DNA of 64,000 bases from Candidatus Hermodarchaeum yapensis (lineage in GTDB: Archaea > Asgardarchaeota > Hermodarchaeia > Hermodarchaeales > Hermodarchaeaceae), in the NCBI GenBank assembly GCA_016840405.1, contig JAEOSK010000013.1:1-64000 (forward strand), read 5' to 3'. Below the pieces are notes generated by a model. It had not been told where the DNA came from. It saw nothing but the letters and a program-made list of their open reading frames with translations, and made no database searches. The translations under genes were made by a program, and so were the position numbers. This document shows positions 1 to 8,532 of the stretch, piece by piece (within the stretch, counting starts at the first letter, position 1; the number at the start of each line of letters is the position of its first letter).

Positions 1-98
1 TTAAAGGGAAGCCATCGTTGATCAATCATCTTCACAATATGATTTTCCATTTGCACAGCTAGTAAATCCAATTCTTGCTCATCAATCTTCACGCGCAT
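1..98 (-). CDS. Partial unknown protein (N-terminus only)
   Basis: The reading frame opens with ATG at 96-98 and runs off the left edge after 32 codons without a stop. The visible part is hydrophilic, begins MRVKIDEQELDLL and ends at an aromatic WLPF. A strong Shine-Dalgarno (GGAGGG) lies 6-7 nt before the ATG, which is the main support for a real gene. It is divergent from the HAD gene at 208. The family cannot be named from this much. Confidence 0.6.
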   Translation of the reverse strand, partial: MRVKIDEQELDLLAVQMENHIVKMIDQRWLPF

Positions 99-207
99 TT
101 ACAGCCCTCCAAATGTGGTATTGATTATATTTAGGAAACAAAAGGGTTTGGGGATGACTTATTAGGAATATTCCCAGCAAAGAAAAAGCACACTAGGTGT
201 ATGGTGA

Positions 208-882
208 ATGCTTTACGAACGAAATATCGAAGCAATGCTCTTTGACCTGGATGGCACATTAGTCAAGCTTCCGGAAATCTGGAATTTTTTTGATGAGTTA
301 CTCGTGGAAACGTTGACGGAATTTAAGATTCCTGTCCCTTCACAGCAGACTCGGCTTGATGTTTGGCATTCAGGGGGAGATTTTGAGCAGGTGATTCGAA
401 GCTGGGGAGTTAAGGACTATGATGCGTTTATTCATCGCTTTGATGTGCTTGACTATGAAAAGAGAAAGAAAATGATTCAGAGAGGAGAGGTTCGTCTTTT
501 TGATGATGTCGATGTTTTGGAAACATTGCATAAACGGTTCAAAATGGGTCTTCTAACAAATACGCCACCTGATATCGCCTTGCTAGAGCTCGAAGCCTTT
601 CAATTAAAGCAGCACTTTGACGACCTGGTGATGCTAGGTTCTGTAGAACAGCATATCGCTAAACCAGAACCGGATGGCTTCTTACGATGCCTCAAGAATT
701 TAGATGTTGCCCCAGAACAAGCGGTTATGGTAGGGGACAGTAGTAGTGATATCATAGGTGGAAATCGTGTTGGTATGACAACTGTTTACATTCAACGTCC
801 TGACCAGCCCTACCCGAAGAATATGCAACCACCTCCAGACCTGATCATCACTAACTTACATGAACTCCTTAAATTCATCTAA
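208..882 (+). CDS. HAD-family hydrolase (phosphoglycolate phosphatase-like)
   Basis: This is a 224-residue haloacid dehalogenase superfamily phosphatase. All four HAD motifs are visible: DLDGT with the nucleophile Asp13 and acid/base Asp15, motif II at LLTNT (Thr117), the motif III lysine Lys142 in AKPEPDGF, and motif IV GDSSSD (Asp177, Asp181). Residues 20-90 form a helical C1-type cap, so small phosphoesters such as phosphoglycolate are typical substrates; the real substrate cannot be read from sequence. The ATG is preceded by AGGTG about 8 nt upstream. It stands alone, divergent from the partial gene at the left edge and convergent with the acyl-CoA synthetase gene. Confidence 0.85.
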   Translation: MLYERNIEAMLFDLDGTLVKLPEIWNFFDELLVETLTEFKIPVPSQQTRLDVWHSGGDFEQVIRSWGVKDYDAFIHRFDVLDYEKRKKMIQRGEVRLFDDVDVLETLHKRFKMGLLTNTPPDIALLELEAFQLKQHFDDLVMLGSVEQHIAKPEPDGFLRCLKNLDVAPEQAVMVGDSSSDIIGGNRVGMTTVYIQRPDQPYPKNMQPPPDLIITNLHELLKFI

Positions 883-899
883 AGGGTTGAAGTTCTTGG

Positions 900-2315
900 C
901 TATTCGGTGGGACGTCGAAGGATTTCTCCATATTCAACAAGTGCGGCCATTCCCCGAGCTCCCCTAAGAGGGAGATGGTACGCAGGGACACCAGCAAGTC
1001 GTAATTTGAACATTCGTTCACGAATCGCCTTCGTTGAAGGGACTGAAACAACGACAATGGGTTTCTTCCTCTGTTCACTGGCTTCAACAATGGCTTGACT
1101 CACTTGTTCAGCATCCAGAAGCGGTGTCATAAACAAAGGAATGACGATGAGTCCATCGATTTCATCACTTTCAAGCAGGGTATTCATCGCAAACGCAAAT
1201 TGCTCAGCCGTTGATGAACCTGTGAGATCCACGGGATTCTTCACTGAGTAATAGTGGGGGAGTTTTGTGTGCAAGCGTTTCTGAAGGGATTCGGAAAGCT
1301 CGGGAGCTTGGAGGTCATAATCAACGAGAGCATCAATTGTCATGACCCCAAACCCACCACCACTAGTAATGACACCAATCCGGTTTCCTTCGGCAGGAGG
1401 TTGATTGACCAAGGCACGAGCTACGTCAAAGAATTCACCTATTGTTTTTACGCGTATGATTCCAGCGGCTTCAAAGGCTGCATCATAGATACGATCTGTT
1501 CCAGCCAGTGAACCAGTGTGACTGGAAACAGCACGAGTACCTGCTTCGCTACGCCCAGCTTTGATAACTACGAACGGTTTTCTTCTTGAGGCACGGCGAC
1601 AGATATCGATGAATTTACGACCGCGATTAATAGACTCGAGATAGAGCCCGGTTACCTTGGTGTCTTCATCGTCTTCGAGATAATCGATGAGGTCGCCTTC
1701 ATCGACATCGAGTGCATTCCCAAAACTGACAAATTTATTGAAGCCAATGTTTTCGTTATATGCGAAGCTCATTACTGCGCCACCCACGGACCCAGACTGG
1801 GTGAGAAAAGAAATTTGCCCAACACCGGGTCGAGGTGTTGTGCTTTCAGGGAGAAAGAGGGTATCGATATGGGTCTTGGGGCTAAAGGTTCCAAGGCAGT
1901 TGGGCCCAAGAATACGAATATCCCCCTTTTGGGCCAGATCTTTCACTTGGTTCTCGAGTTTGATTCCCTCTGGGCCAGTTTCACGGAACCCACCAGAGAC
2001 AATAATCACATTTGAAACTTTCTTTTCGACGCATTCCTCCATTGCGATTGGCACATATTTCGCAGGAATCACAATAATCGCAAGATCAATTGGCCCTCCA
2101 CAATCTTTGAGTGAAGCATACGTCTTGATTCCCAGAATGTGACGACCCTCTTTCGCTGCCTTGGGGTTAATCAAGTATAATCGTCCCGGAAATTTCGCAG
2201 CAACCATTTGCTCAACGACAATATGTCCAATTCGACCAGGGCGTCGTGAAGCGCCAATGATTGCGACATTACGGGGTTTAAAAAAGCGATCAATCTGGGT
2301 TTCAATTGAATCCAT
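900..2315 (-). CDS. Acyl-CoA synthetase (ADP-forming), alpha subunit
   Basis: This 471-residue protein matches the alpha subunit of the NDP-forming acetyl/acyl-CoA synthetase used by archaea to make ATP from acyl-CoA. Residues about 10-140 are a CoA-binding Rossmann domain (VAIIGASRRPGRIG, ILGPNCLG). The ligase/CoA-hydrolase domains follow, and the phosphorylatable histidine lies in SSHTGSLAGTD (His266). No ATP-grasp domain is fused at the C-terminus, so the beta subunit must be encoded elsewhere; it is not in this window. The length agrees with separate alpha subunits (about 460 residues). The ATG start is preceded by GGATGA. Single gene on the minus strand. Confidence 0.88.
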   Translation of the reverse strand: MDSIETQIDRFFKPRNVAIIGASRRPGRIGHIVVEQMVAAKFPGRLYLINPKAAKEGRHILGIKTYASLKDCGGPIDLAIIVIPAKYVPIAMEECVEKKVSNVIIVSGGFRETGPEGIKLENQVKDLAQKGDIRILGPNCLGTFSPKTHIDTLFLPESTTPRPGVGQISFLTQSGSVGGAVMSFAYNENIGFNKFVSFGNALDVDEGDLIDYLEDDEDTKVTGLYLESINRGRKFIDICRRASRRKPFVVIKAGRSEAGTRAVSSHTGSLAGTDRIYDAAFEAAGIIRVKTIGEFFDVARALVNQPPAEGNRIGVITSGGGFGVMTIDALVDYDLQAPELSESLQKRLHTKLPHYYSVKNPVDLTGSSTAEQFAFAMNTLLESDEIDGLIVIPLFMTPLLDAEQVSQAIVEASEQRKKPIVVVSVPSTKAIRERMFKLRLAGVPAYHLPLRGARGMAALVEYGEILRRPTE

Positions 2316-2495
2316 TGTTCATCCACACTCTCATAAATAAAACACGATCTTCGTCTGATAGATAACCTGATGTTTTTTTACCAACAGAACTTCGGAGTAA
2401 ATAAATTGATGCCATAATACTCGACAATAAGGTTAATTTGGGGTTTGCATGATTGTCAGGTGAGATATTTCGATATTTGAAGTGGAGTCATTGCA

Positions 2496-3689
2496 TTGAG
2501 GAAACAGATAGCTCAGGATCAAGTTCTGGTGCGGTATGGTGAGATTGCGCTCAAGAGTGCGGGTATACGTGGGCATTTTGAAGTGCAGTTAACCAGGCAT
2601 CTTAAGGCAATGCTTGCGTTGAAGGATGTTCCGTTTTCAAATATTAAACGGGAGCGTGGACGTTTCTTCATCCAGACTAGCGATCCACAGGCTATCGCTG
2701 AAGTGGTAGCGCGGGTTTTTGGTGTTGTTTCAACTAGTCCTGTTTGGACGGTCCCCTCAAAGCCGGACCAGATTGTAGAATTAGTTGGTCGACTTACCCC
2801 TCACTTGGTTAGTGATGGAGATGCTTTTGCGGTACGAGCTCGAAGGTTGAAAGACCTTCCTTTTACTAGCCAAGAGCTTGCGGCTCAAGTGGGTGCGAAA
2901 ATCGTTGATACGGCAAAGGCTGCAAATCAGCTGGTGAGTGTGAATTTAGACAAGCCTGATGTGGAAGTGCATGTGGAGGTTCGGCAAAAGTCAACCTATA
3001 TCTTCACCCAGATTATTCCGGGACCTGGAGGGCTCCCATACGGGTCCCAAGGCATGGTTATTGGTCTCCATTCGGGGGGCCTTGATAGTCCAGTCGCCCA
3101 ATGGTTGATGATGAAACGGGGTGCTAGTGTTCTCCCCCTTTTCATGGACTCGGATAGCACCACGGAAAAGCAATTTCGTAATCGGGCTATTGAGTCAGCG
3201 AAAGCCCTTGCGGACTGGATTCCGAGTACCAAGGTACAGATACTCATTGTTCCATTTTATGAGATATTGAAACTCATAAAAGAGATGGGGGATGGGAAAC
3301 TGACGTGCGTTCTTTGTAAACGTATGATGTATCGTATTGGGGCGATGGTCGCAGCTCAAGAAGGGGCACATGCGTTAGTTACGGGTGAGACACTTGGGCA
3401 GGTGGCTTCGCAGACTCTGACTAACCTTACGATTCTTGACTCTGTTGTGTCCTTACCCATTTTTCGTCCACTAATTGGTATGGATAAAACCGAAACCATG
3501 GATCTTGCCCGGCGAATTGGTACCTATCAGGTGTCTAGCAAGGATGTCGGAGATTGCTTTGCGGTTCCTAAGAAACCGACAATTGGGGCTGAACTAAACA
3601 AGGTCCATGAGGCTGAATATCGGTTGCCAATTACGAAAATGGTTTCTAATGCAATGAGCCAGCTTGAACGTTTGCCGCTTGAAAAATAG
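2496..3689 (+). CDS. thiI: tRNA 4-thiouridine synthetase ThiI, archaeal Fe-S type
   Basis: ThiI adenylates U8 of tRNA and replaces the oxygen with sulfur. The 397 residues show an N-terminal ferredoxin-like/THUMP region (about 1-175), then a PP-loop ATPase with SGGLDS at 193-198. There is no C-terminal rhodanese domain. Three cysteines, Cys261 and Cys264 in CVLCKRMM and Cys344 in VGDCFAVPKKP, are placed like those reported to bind a [4Fe-4S] cluster in a subclass of archaeal ThiI (TtuI), so I infer cluster-dependent thiolation. The start is TTG, with GGAG about 9 nt upstream. Confidence 0.92.
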   Translation: MRKQIAQDQVLVRYGEIALKSAGIRGHFEVQLTRHLKAMLALKDVPFSNIKRERGRFFIQTSDPQAIAEVVARVFGVVSTSPVWTVPSKPDQIVELVGRLTPHLVSDGDAFAVRARRLKDLPFTSQELAAQVGAKIVDTAKAANQLVSVNLDKPDVEVHVEVRQKSTYIFTQIIPGPGGLPYGSQGMVIGLHSGGLDSPVAQWLMMKRGASVLPLFMDSDSTTEKQFRNRAIESAKALADWIPSTKVQILIVPFYEILKLIKEMGDGKLTCVLCKRMMYRIGAMVAAQEGAHALVTGETLGQVASQTLTNLTILDSVVSLPIFRPLIGMDKTETMDLARRIGTYQVSSKDVGDCFAVPKKPTIGAELNKVHEAEYRLPITKMVSNAMSQLERLPLEK

Positions 3690-3797
3690 AATAATTTAAT
3701 TGTAGGAAGATAATAAATAGAAATTCTAGAGGCAACGTTAATAAAAAGCCAGTTTTCAATGATACTCAAATTCCATGGAGAAAGGGCTGTTTGGATT

Positions 3798-4487
3798 ATG
3801 TCACGAAAAGCTATCGGTCGCGTCTTGGATCGCTATGAAATCGATCAACGTATCGTTGAAATTGTTGCAGTTAAACCCAATTCAACTATCGATGCTATTT
3901 CCACTGAAACGGGATTGAGTTACACTGCAGTGCGGAACAGTCTCCAACGGCTCATCAGTCTAAAAGTCATCGTCGAAACCTATGATACCGAAGGTCCCAG
4001 CCGCCGAGGACGCCCAGCCACCCTTTTCCGAATTGATAAGGGATTACAAATCTTCATCCCGCCAAGACAATTCCAACACCTCGCCCTCACACTGATTGAA
4101 CAACTCATCAAGGAAGATGGGACCGAACATGTGGCTAATTTACTTGATCGGGCAGCACAACTCCAAGTTTTGCGAATAACCTCCGAATGGGAAGAAGCCA
4201 ATGCCCTACCAAAAACCCTTGAGAATGTTGTTGAACGAATTTGTGATTACATCAATGAACAAGGATGCTATGCAACGCATTCACCCTTTGAAAAGGGGTT
4301 TTACATCCAGGTGAATAACTGCGTCTATAATAGTATCGCGACAACTTACCCAGGAACCATCTGTCGGTTTCATGAAAGCTTCGTCACACACATGATTCAA
4401 CATCATGACAAGGCAATTAACGTCTCTCATGAACAGTCCATAGCCGAAGGCGCTCATTATTGTCTTTATGTCATCCGTCCGCCCTAG
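3798..4487 (+). CDS. SufR-like winged-helix regulator with C-terminal cysteines
   Basis: The N-terminal third is a winged helix (TIDAISTETGLSYTAVRNSL as recognition region, wing with SRRGRPATLF), the hallmark of COG2345/ArsR-like regulators. The C-terminal part carries four cysteines in the spacing seen in SufR-type Fe-S sensors: GCYATH, NNCVYNS, GTICRFHE and AHYCLYV. By analogy it may bind an Fe-S cluster and control genes of iron-sulfur or redox metabolism; this is inference. An upstream in-frame ATG at 3759 exists but has no ribosome site; I prefer ATG 3798, starting MSRKAIGRV. It follows thiI, itself a probable Fe-S protein, by 108 nt on the same strand. Confidence 0.75.
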   Translation: MSRKAIGRVLDRYEIDQRIVEIVAVKPNSTIDAISTETGLSYTAVRNSLQRLISLKVIVETYDTEGPSRRGRPATLFRIDKGLQIFIPPRQFQHLALTLIEQLIKEDGTEHVANLLDRAAQLQVLRITSEWEEANALPKTLENVVERICDYINEQGCYATHSPFEKGFYIQVNNCVYNSIATTYPGTICRFHESFVTHMIQHHDKAINVSHEQSIAEGAHYCLYVIRPP

Positions 4488-4559
4488 AATATACAATTAA
4501 AGCGATTTTTGACGGTAAGTTATCCGCATAAAGAGTTTTTGACATAAAAGTTCACCACG

Positions 4560-4606
4560 CTAACACGTGTTGTTCACGGTTATAAAGACCCTCTTCTAAC
4601 ACGTGG
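4560..4606 (+). promoter_or_regulatory. Paired CTAACACGTG motifs upstream of gene 4665
   Basis: Two copies of the same motif, CTAACACGTGTTG at 4560-4572 and CTAACACGTGG at 4596-4606, lie in the promoter region. The first contains the 10-bp palindrome AACACGTGTT. A TATA-like AATAATTAAATAG follows at about 4617-4629. Start codon TTG 4665 comes about 40 nt after that box. The same motif recurs at 7784-7880, so it is probably a transcription-factor site. Confidence 0.55.
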
Positions 4607-4664
4607 ACTGAACGCAAATAATTAAATAGTATTTGTCATTGATTGTTGAACGGAGTGGTTTGGT

Positions 4665-6464
4665 TTGAAGTATACAAAGATATGTGTATTACTTTTTAGT
4701 GGAATTCTCTTGGTAAATTTTGGTGGGATGGTAGTATTTTCTTCAGATAGCTATTACAGCGGACCACCAACTACAGTTCTAGTATTTGGTGATGACCAAG
4801 ATATTCAGTACGCTAGAGAACAGATTATGGGGGAATTTATCCAGTTCATAAAGGATGACCCATTCATCAGACAGCGTCTCATACTGATTTGCAATCCCTC
4901 TCTGGACATTATTAGCTCTCTTGGGGGAATTGTGGTTTATGTATCACACGGGTCACCCGATGGACTAGTTACGCAAACAAATATCATACCATGGGCGCAG
5001 GTAGCTGCCAGGATAAATCAGTCACCCGCCAAAGTCCATATGTTTACAGCTTGCTATTCGAGCCAAGCTTCTAGGATGACATCTTCTCAAGAGGTTCTGG
5101 GTTTCGCAGGTCCCGTAGATGTGGATGTGGCCATGGCGTTAATAGTATCTCAGGAGCTTTCAATCCTCCAAGGACCAGAAGAGGGAATGCGATACTTTTG
5201 GTCGAAACTCATTGAAGGCGGCTTGATATGGAAGTACCTTTTCCCACAGAGAACACTTGACCCTGCTGATGAAATGATACAAGGTACTGGAGAATCGTCA
5301 AACCTTGCTGGTGAGATGCAAGGTCAGTCAGCAAATCCCCTTGGAATTACTGTATCGGGAGCTGTTGGCGCACAGAGCTATCTAGACATCAATGTCCACA
5401 ATTTGGGACAAACCGCAACCCTCCGGGTTGGTTGCGAGTTCATGTCGGTGGCACCATTTTTTAGGCTGTTTCTCAACGTGTTTTCTCAAGCACTGGGAGC
5501 TGAAATTTCAGTATTTCCGGTAGCCCTAACTGGAATAATAACAATTACTGAATCATTGGAAAACCTGATTTTAGACATGCTAATAGGAGGAATCGTGTCG
5601 CTAGCAATAATGCTAGCGGGAGTGAAGCTAGCAACGTACGTCGCAATGGCAACTATGTCTCTCCCATATGGAGTAATACCCCTTGCAGTGGCTCTGGGGA
5701 TTGAAATAGTTGAATGGGCATGGTGGACCTTTATAATGCCTAGTATTGGACATCTCGTAGCAATTGCCTTTGTGCAGCTACTAGCACTTATCTTAGGCGT
5801 TGGCAGTATACTTCATATCGGAGGATTAGCCCCTGGGGTAGCCACAGCAGCCCTTGAGACGGCAGCCCTCACCAGCTTCACCACTGTTCTACCGCTTCAT
5901 GTTCTCCACATGATTGGAAGTGCAATTATTCTCATGCTATCTTTCTGCTCTATCCACTATCTGATTTCATTAATCCCCCCACCACCGCCGCCACCACCAC
6001 CGCCGCCACCACCACCGCCGCCGCCAGGTGGCGGTTGCCCGATTCTCTCAGTCTACGATGGAAAACAGTACATCTCAGAGGGTTTATTGGACATTCACGC
6101 ATCTGAAGATGTCGTTAGACGGCATAGAATCTGCACTACGCCCGAACCCAATGGGCATAGATATCTGCTCCGGCTAACCGAACATCCGCAGACCATCTCC
6201 CACATCGACAACGTGCGATTGTTGGCCAGAGTGCAGGATGGAAGGATTCTGGAGTTACCTCTTGTTTCTGCGGTGCATACAGCACGCGGCAATGTTCTTC
6301 GGGAACTGCTCTCAAGCGACGATGTCCGCGTGGACACCTTGGGTGCTGACCATACTAACGGCAACAGCGAGTCCATCGACCTGCAATTTGTGGCACCACC
6401 AGGACTTGAAATCGTCGAGTGGTTCTTCTTCATCGAAGGATACAATGTGATTGTTAAATATTGA
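4665..6464 (+). CDS. Membrane protein with caspase-like (clan CD) His/Cys motifs and polyproline linker
   Basis: The 599 residues begin with a signal peptide (VLLFSGILLVNFGGMVVF). The next part contains VVYVSHGSPDGL followed about 45 residues later by HMFTACYSS. An HG pair after a hydrophobic strand and an AC pair after another strand is the catalytic arrangement of clan CD cysteine peptidases (caspase, gingipain, legumain), so peptidase activity is a reasonable inference. Several membrane-spanning segments follow (about residues 270-435), then 17 consecutive prolines, GGG, and a C-terminal beta-type domain beginning CPILSVYDGKQYISEG. The TTG start has GGAG about 9 nt upstream. It heads an accessory region. 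Confidence 0.6.
   Translation: MKYTKICVLLFSGILLVNFGGMVVFSSDSYYSGPPTTVLVFGDDQDIQYAREQIMGEFIQFIKDDPFIRQRLILICNPSLDIISSLGGIVVYVSHGSPDGLVTQTNIIPWAQVAARINQSPAKVHMFTACYSSQASRMTSSQEVLGFAGPVDVDVAMALIVSQELSILQGPEEGMRYFWSKLIEGGLIWKYLFPQRTLDPADEMIQGTGESSNLAGEMQGQSANPLGITVSGAVGAQSYLDINVHNLGQTATLRVGCEFMSVAPFFRLFLNVFSQALGAEISVFPVALTGIITITESLENLILDMLIGGIVSLAIMLAGVKLATYVAMATMSLPYGVIPLAVALGIEIVEWAWWTFIMPSIGHLVAIAFVQLLALILGVGSILHIGGLAPGVATAALETAALTSFTTVLPLHVLHMIGSAIILMLSFCSIHYLISLIPPPPPPPPPPPPPPPPPGGGCPILSVYDGKQYISEGLLDIHASEDVVRRHRICTTPEPNGHRYLLRLTEHPQTISHIDNVRLLARVQDGRILELPLVSAVHTARGNVLRELLSSDDVRVDTLGADHTNGNSESIDLQFVAPPGLEIVEWFFFIEGYNVIVKY
5976..6026 (+). repeat. Proline-codon microsatellite
   Basis: Seventeen consecutive CCN codons (CCA, CCG and CCC mixed) encode an uninterrupted polyproline tract inside the gene at 4665. 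The tract joins the membrane part to a C-terminal globular domain. Mixed codon use suggests selection for the proline stretch rather than recent slippage alone. Confidence 0.9.
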
Positions 6465-6563
6465 TCTTAAATGCAGCAGACGAACACTCAGCGGTGGCGG
6501 CAAGGATTTATACTCAAGTGATGTAACGAAAGAAATGACGAATCAATTAGAGGAGAAAGCAAC

Positions 6564-7583
6564 GTGTCAGAACAGGCACAGGAATCTAGGCACCGTATTT
6601 GGCCAGAGAGTCTAGCTTACGGACTGGTAGTTTGGTTGCCGGTCGCTGTGATATCACTATGGCTTGGTCTCCCTACACGATTAATGAGTGGATTGGGGTC
6701 CACAGGGTTGCTGGCAGAGATTCTGGGATTCTACGTGATTTCCTATCCAGCCTTTATAATTCCAACTTTAGTTCGCGCGTGGAAGCGGGGCGCTATTATC
6801 GGTGATGGAGTAAAAATACTCGCTTGGATTCATTACGCTGTGGTCGTTTCCATACTGAGCGGGTTTGGTTTGTTTAATCTCCTTGTGGCGATGGGTGTTC
6901 CTCCAGCAGAGGCTTTCTCATTTGGACCTCCCCTCGCAGGGATATTGGCTATCGGCGTCATCATATTACTTTCAAAGTTGGAAAAACGGTTGGTGTCAAG
7001 GACTGGGCAGTCGTCTAACACATCTACATCCGATACTGCCTTGGCGATTCCAATTGACTTGTGGTCAAGTCGGGGTGGAGCCTGTGCGTTTTTTGTTGCT
7101 TTTTGTGGCACCGTGCTACTCTATTGTGCAGTATCCTACTTCGTATTATTAGGTTTCGGGCTTGACTTCCCGCCATCGACCTTTCTTGTAGCAACTATCC
7201 TTGCTTCTATTACGGGAGTCCTTGCCTTTTGCTATTCAGCAACGGGATGGATACAAAGCACATACCTCTCTGCCCTGCTCTGGGTGAGCGTTATTCCTGC
7301 CCTCCTAGTCGCAGGGTATCTCAGCGCCGTATGCCTAGTACCACTCTACTTTGGTTCATTATGGGGGAATCGTGTGGCAGACCGGGAACGAATACCCCGA
7401 TTGGCCGCATTCTTGCGAGAACGCCTAGAGCCTGGGAAAACCTTGGATTTGAAGCATCTCAGTTGGCTCAAAGAAAAGAGGGACTTCATACGTTATGCTT
7501 GGAAATTTAAGCTTTTAAAAGCAGCCGCAGAGATAATAGACTACCACATAAGTTCCAGTTCTACGTTGGAATCAATCACCTAG
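6564..7583 (+). CDS. Polytopic membrane protein, unknown
   Basis: I do not recognise a family for this 339-residue protein. It has about six to eight hydrophobic segments (for example LAYGLVVWLPVAVISLWL, IHYAVVVSILSGFGLFNLLV and SALLWVSVIPALLVAGYLS). A polar loop around residues 143-160 splits it, and a charged cytosolic tail of about 70 residues (RVADRERIPRLAAFLRERL onward) ends it. The start is GTG with GAGGAGAAAG a few nt upstream. It lies 99 nt after the caspase-like gene on the same strand and may be cotranscribed, although a TATA-like TTTATACT occurs at about 6506. Confidence 0.65.
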   Translation: MSEQAQESRHRIWPESLAYGLVVWLPVAVISLWLGLPTRLMSGLGSTGLLAEILGFYVISYPAFIIPTLVRAWKRGAIIGDGVKILAWIHYAVVVSILSGFGLFNLLVAMGVPPAEAFSFGPPLAGILAIGVIILLSKLEKRLVSRTGQSSNTSTSDTALAIPIDLWSSRGGACAFFVAFCGTVLLYCAVSYFVLLGFGLDFPPSTFLVATILASITGVLAFCYSATGWIQSTYLSALLWVSVIPALLVAGYLSAVCLVPLYFGSLWGNRVADRERIPRLAAFLRERLEPGKTLDLKHLSWLKEKRDFIRYAWKFKLLKAAAEIIDYHISSSSTLESIT

Positions 7584-7783
7584 TTAAATACTACATATGC
7601 CCTCATCGCCACGAATTCAGGTAAGTACTCATTCGATAGTTATCTCAACAAATTCAGCTACTCTAAGGTATGACCAGTCAGGTTATCTGGGCTTCGTTCT
7701 CCTCATGAACCTAATTCTTTAGAAGGATCTCTATCTGCTCACATGAAAAGTTAAACTGATTTTCTAATCCTAAACCCACTCGT

Positions 7784-7880
7784 CTAACACGTAGTTTCAT
7801 GTTATCCACGTGTTAGGTATTTACCTAGAGTTAAGGGATCACTACCACGCGTTACTACCCTTTTACCACGTAACACGTGG
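7784..7880 (+). promoter_or_regulatory. Cluster of CTAACACGTGG motifs upstream of gene 7952
   Basis: The 368-nt gap before gene 7952 holds CTAACACGTAG (7784-7794), the inverse copy CCACGTGTTAG (7806-7816) and the compound site CCACGTAACACGTGG (7866-7880). A TATA-like AAATTAAATATC follows at about 7903-7912. The TTG start at 7952 lies about 45 nt after that box, nearly the same distance as in the 4665 promoter. The rest of the gap (7584-7780) shows nothing I can name. Confidence 0.55.
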
Positions 7881-7951
7881 AGCAGTAGTAAGCATAAGAA
7901 ACAAATTAAATATCAAATAGCACATTCATCTATTGACGAGGGTAGGGATTC

Positions 7952-8361
7952 TTGGACGGTGCAAAGGGCTGGGTGTTCATTGCTGTTGTTCTTGTGATTT
8001 TAGGGTATTTCCTGCCCATGCTCTATATCACAATTCCAACAATCACCATACATTGGATAGATTCCCTTCTCATCACTTTCTTAGAAACTCCAAGCATTGG
8101 AACTCCCAGCTTTGTTTGGTGGCTGTTCCCCATTCCCCTCATTCTCGCCATCATTGGCTGGGCCGGCTTCTCCTATCGACCCCGCCTTGCGTTTCTCAGA
8201 ATCGGCTTTTATCCTACGAGCATTCTCGTTATTCTCCTTCTGATATTTTCGGTATATCTAGCATCGATATCTTCATTCCCATTAACGCAATCGCTTTCAC
8301 TTTCGCAGCCCTGGCAGCACATCAAGCCAAAAAAAGACTCTCCCAAACCGAAAAGTCGTAA
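7952..8361 (+). CDS. Small membrane protein interrupted by an apparent frameshift
   Basis: The frame from TTG 7952 (ribosome site GAGGGT just upstream) encodes three hydrophobic segments: a first at residues 7-28, one around WWLFPIPLILAIIGWAGF and one at LVILLLIFSVYLASI. After about 8260 this frame turns into low-complexity, non-membrane sequence. The +1-shifted frame continues with a plausible fourth segment (DIFIPINAIAFTFAALAA) and basic tail QAKKRLSQTEKS, ending at 8361. A single-base indel near 8250-8275, real or an assembly error, best explains this. The joined product would be about 136 residues. Without the shift, the first frame runs to 8434. Family unknown. Confidence 0.55.
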
Positions 8362-8532
8362 CCTATGGAGGACCCATTGGATTACCTACAGAAAACTGTC
8401 TTACTTTCTCCTTCGTGTTCAATATATTTTATAATGAATAAAGAGTGCATTGGGAACATAAAGCAGGGAAAATCATCGTGAAACAGGGCAAATACTGGGT
8501 TGGCATGGAAGCAGCCGGCATTTAAGAGATGG

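Noticed and set aside
5976-6026. Possible CRISPR-like or tandem repeat
   Set aside because: It is a codon-level proline microsatellite inside one gene, with no spacers.
7933-8361. Alternative plus-strand frame from 7933 as a separate gene
   Set aside because: Its first half is rich in His, Ser and Cys and unlike protein; only its end fits as continuation of the membrane protein after a frameshift.
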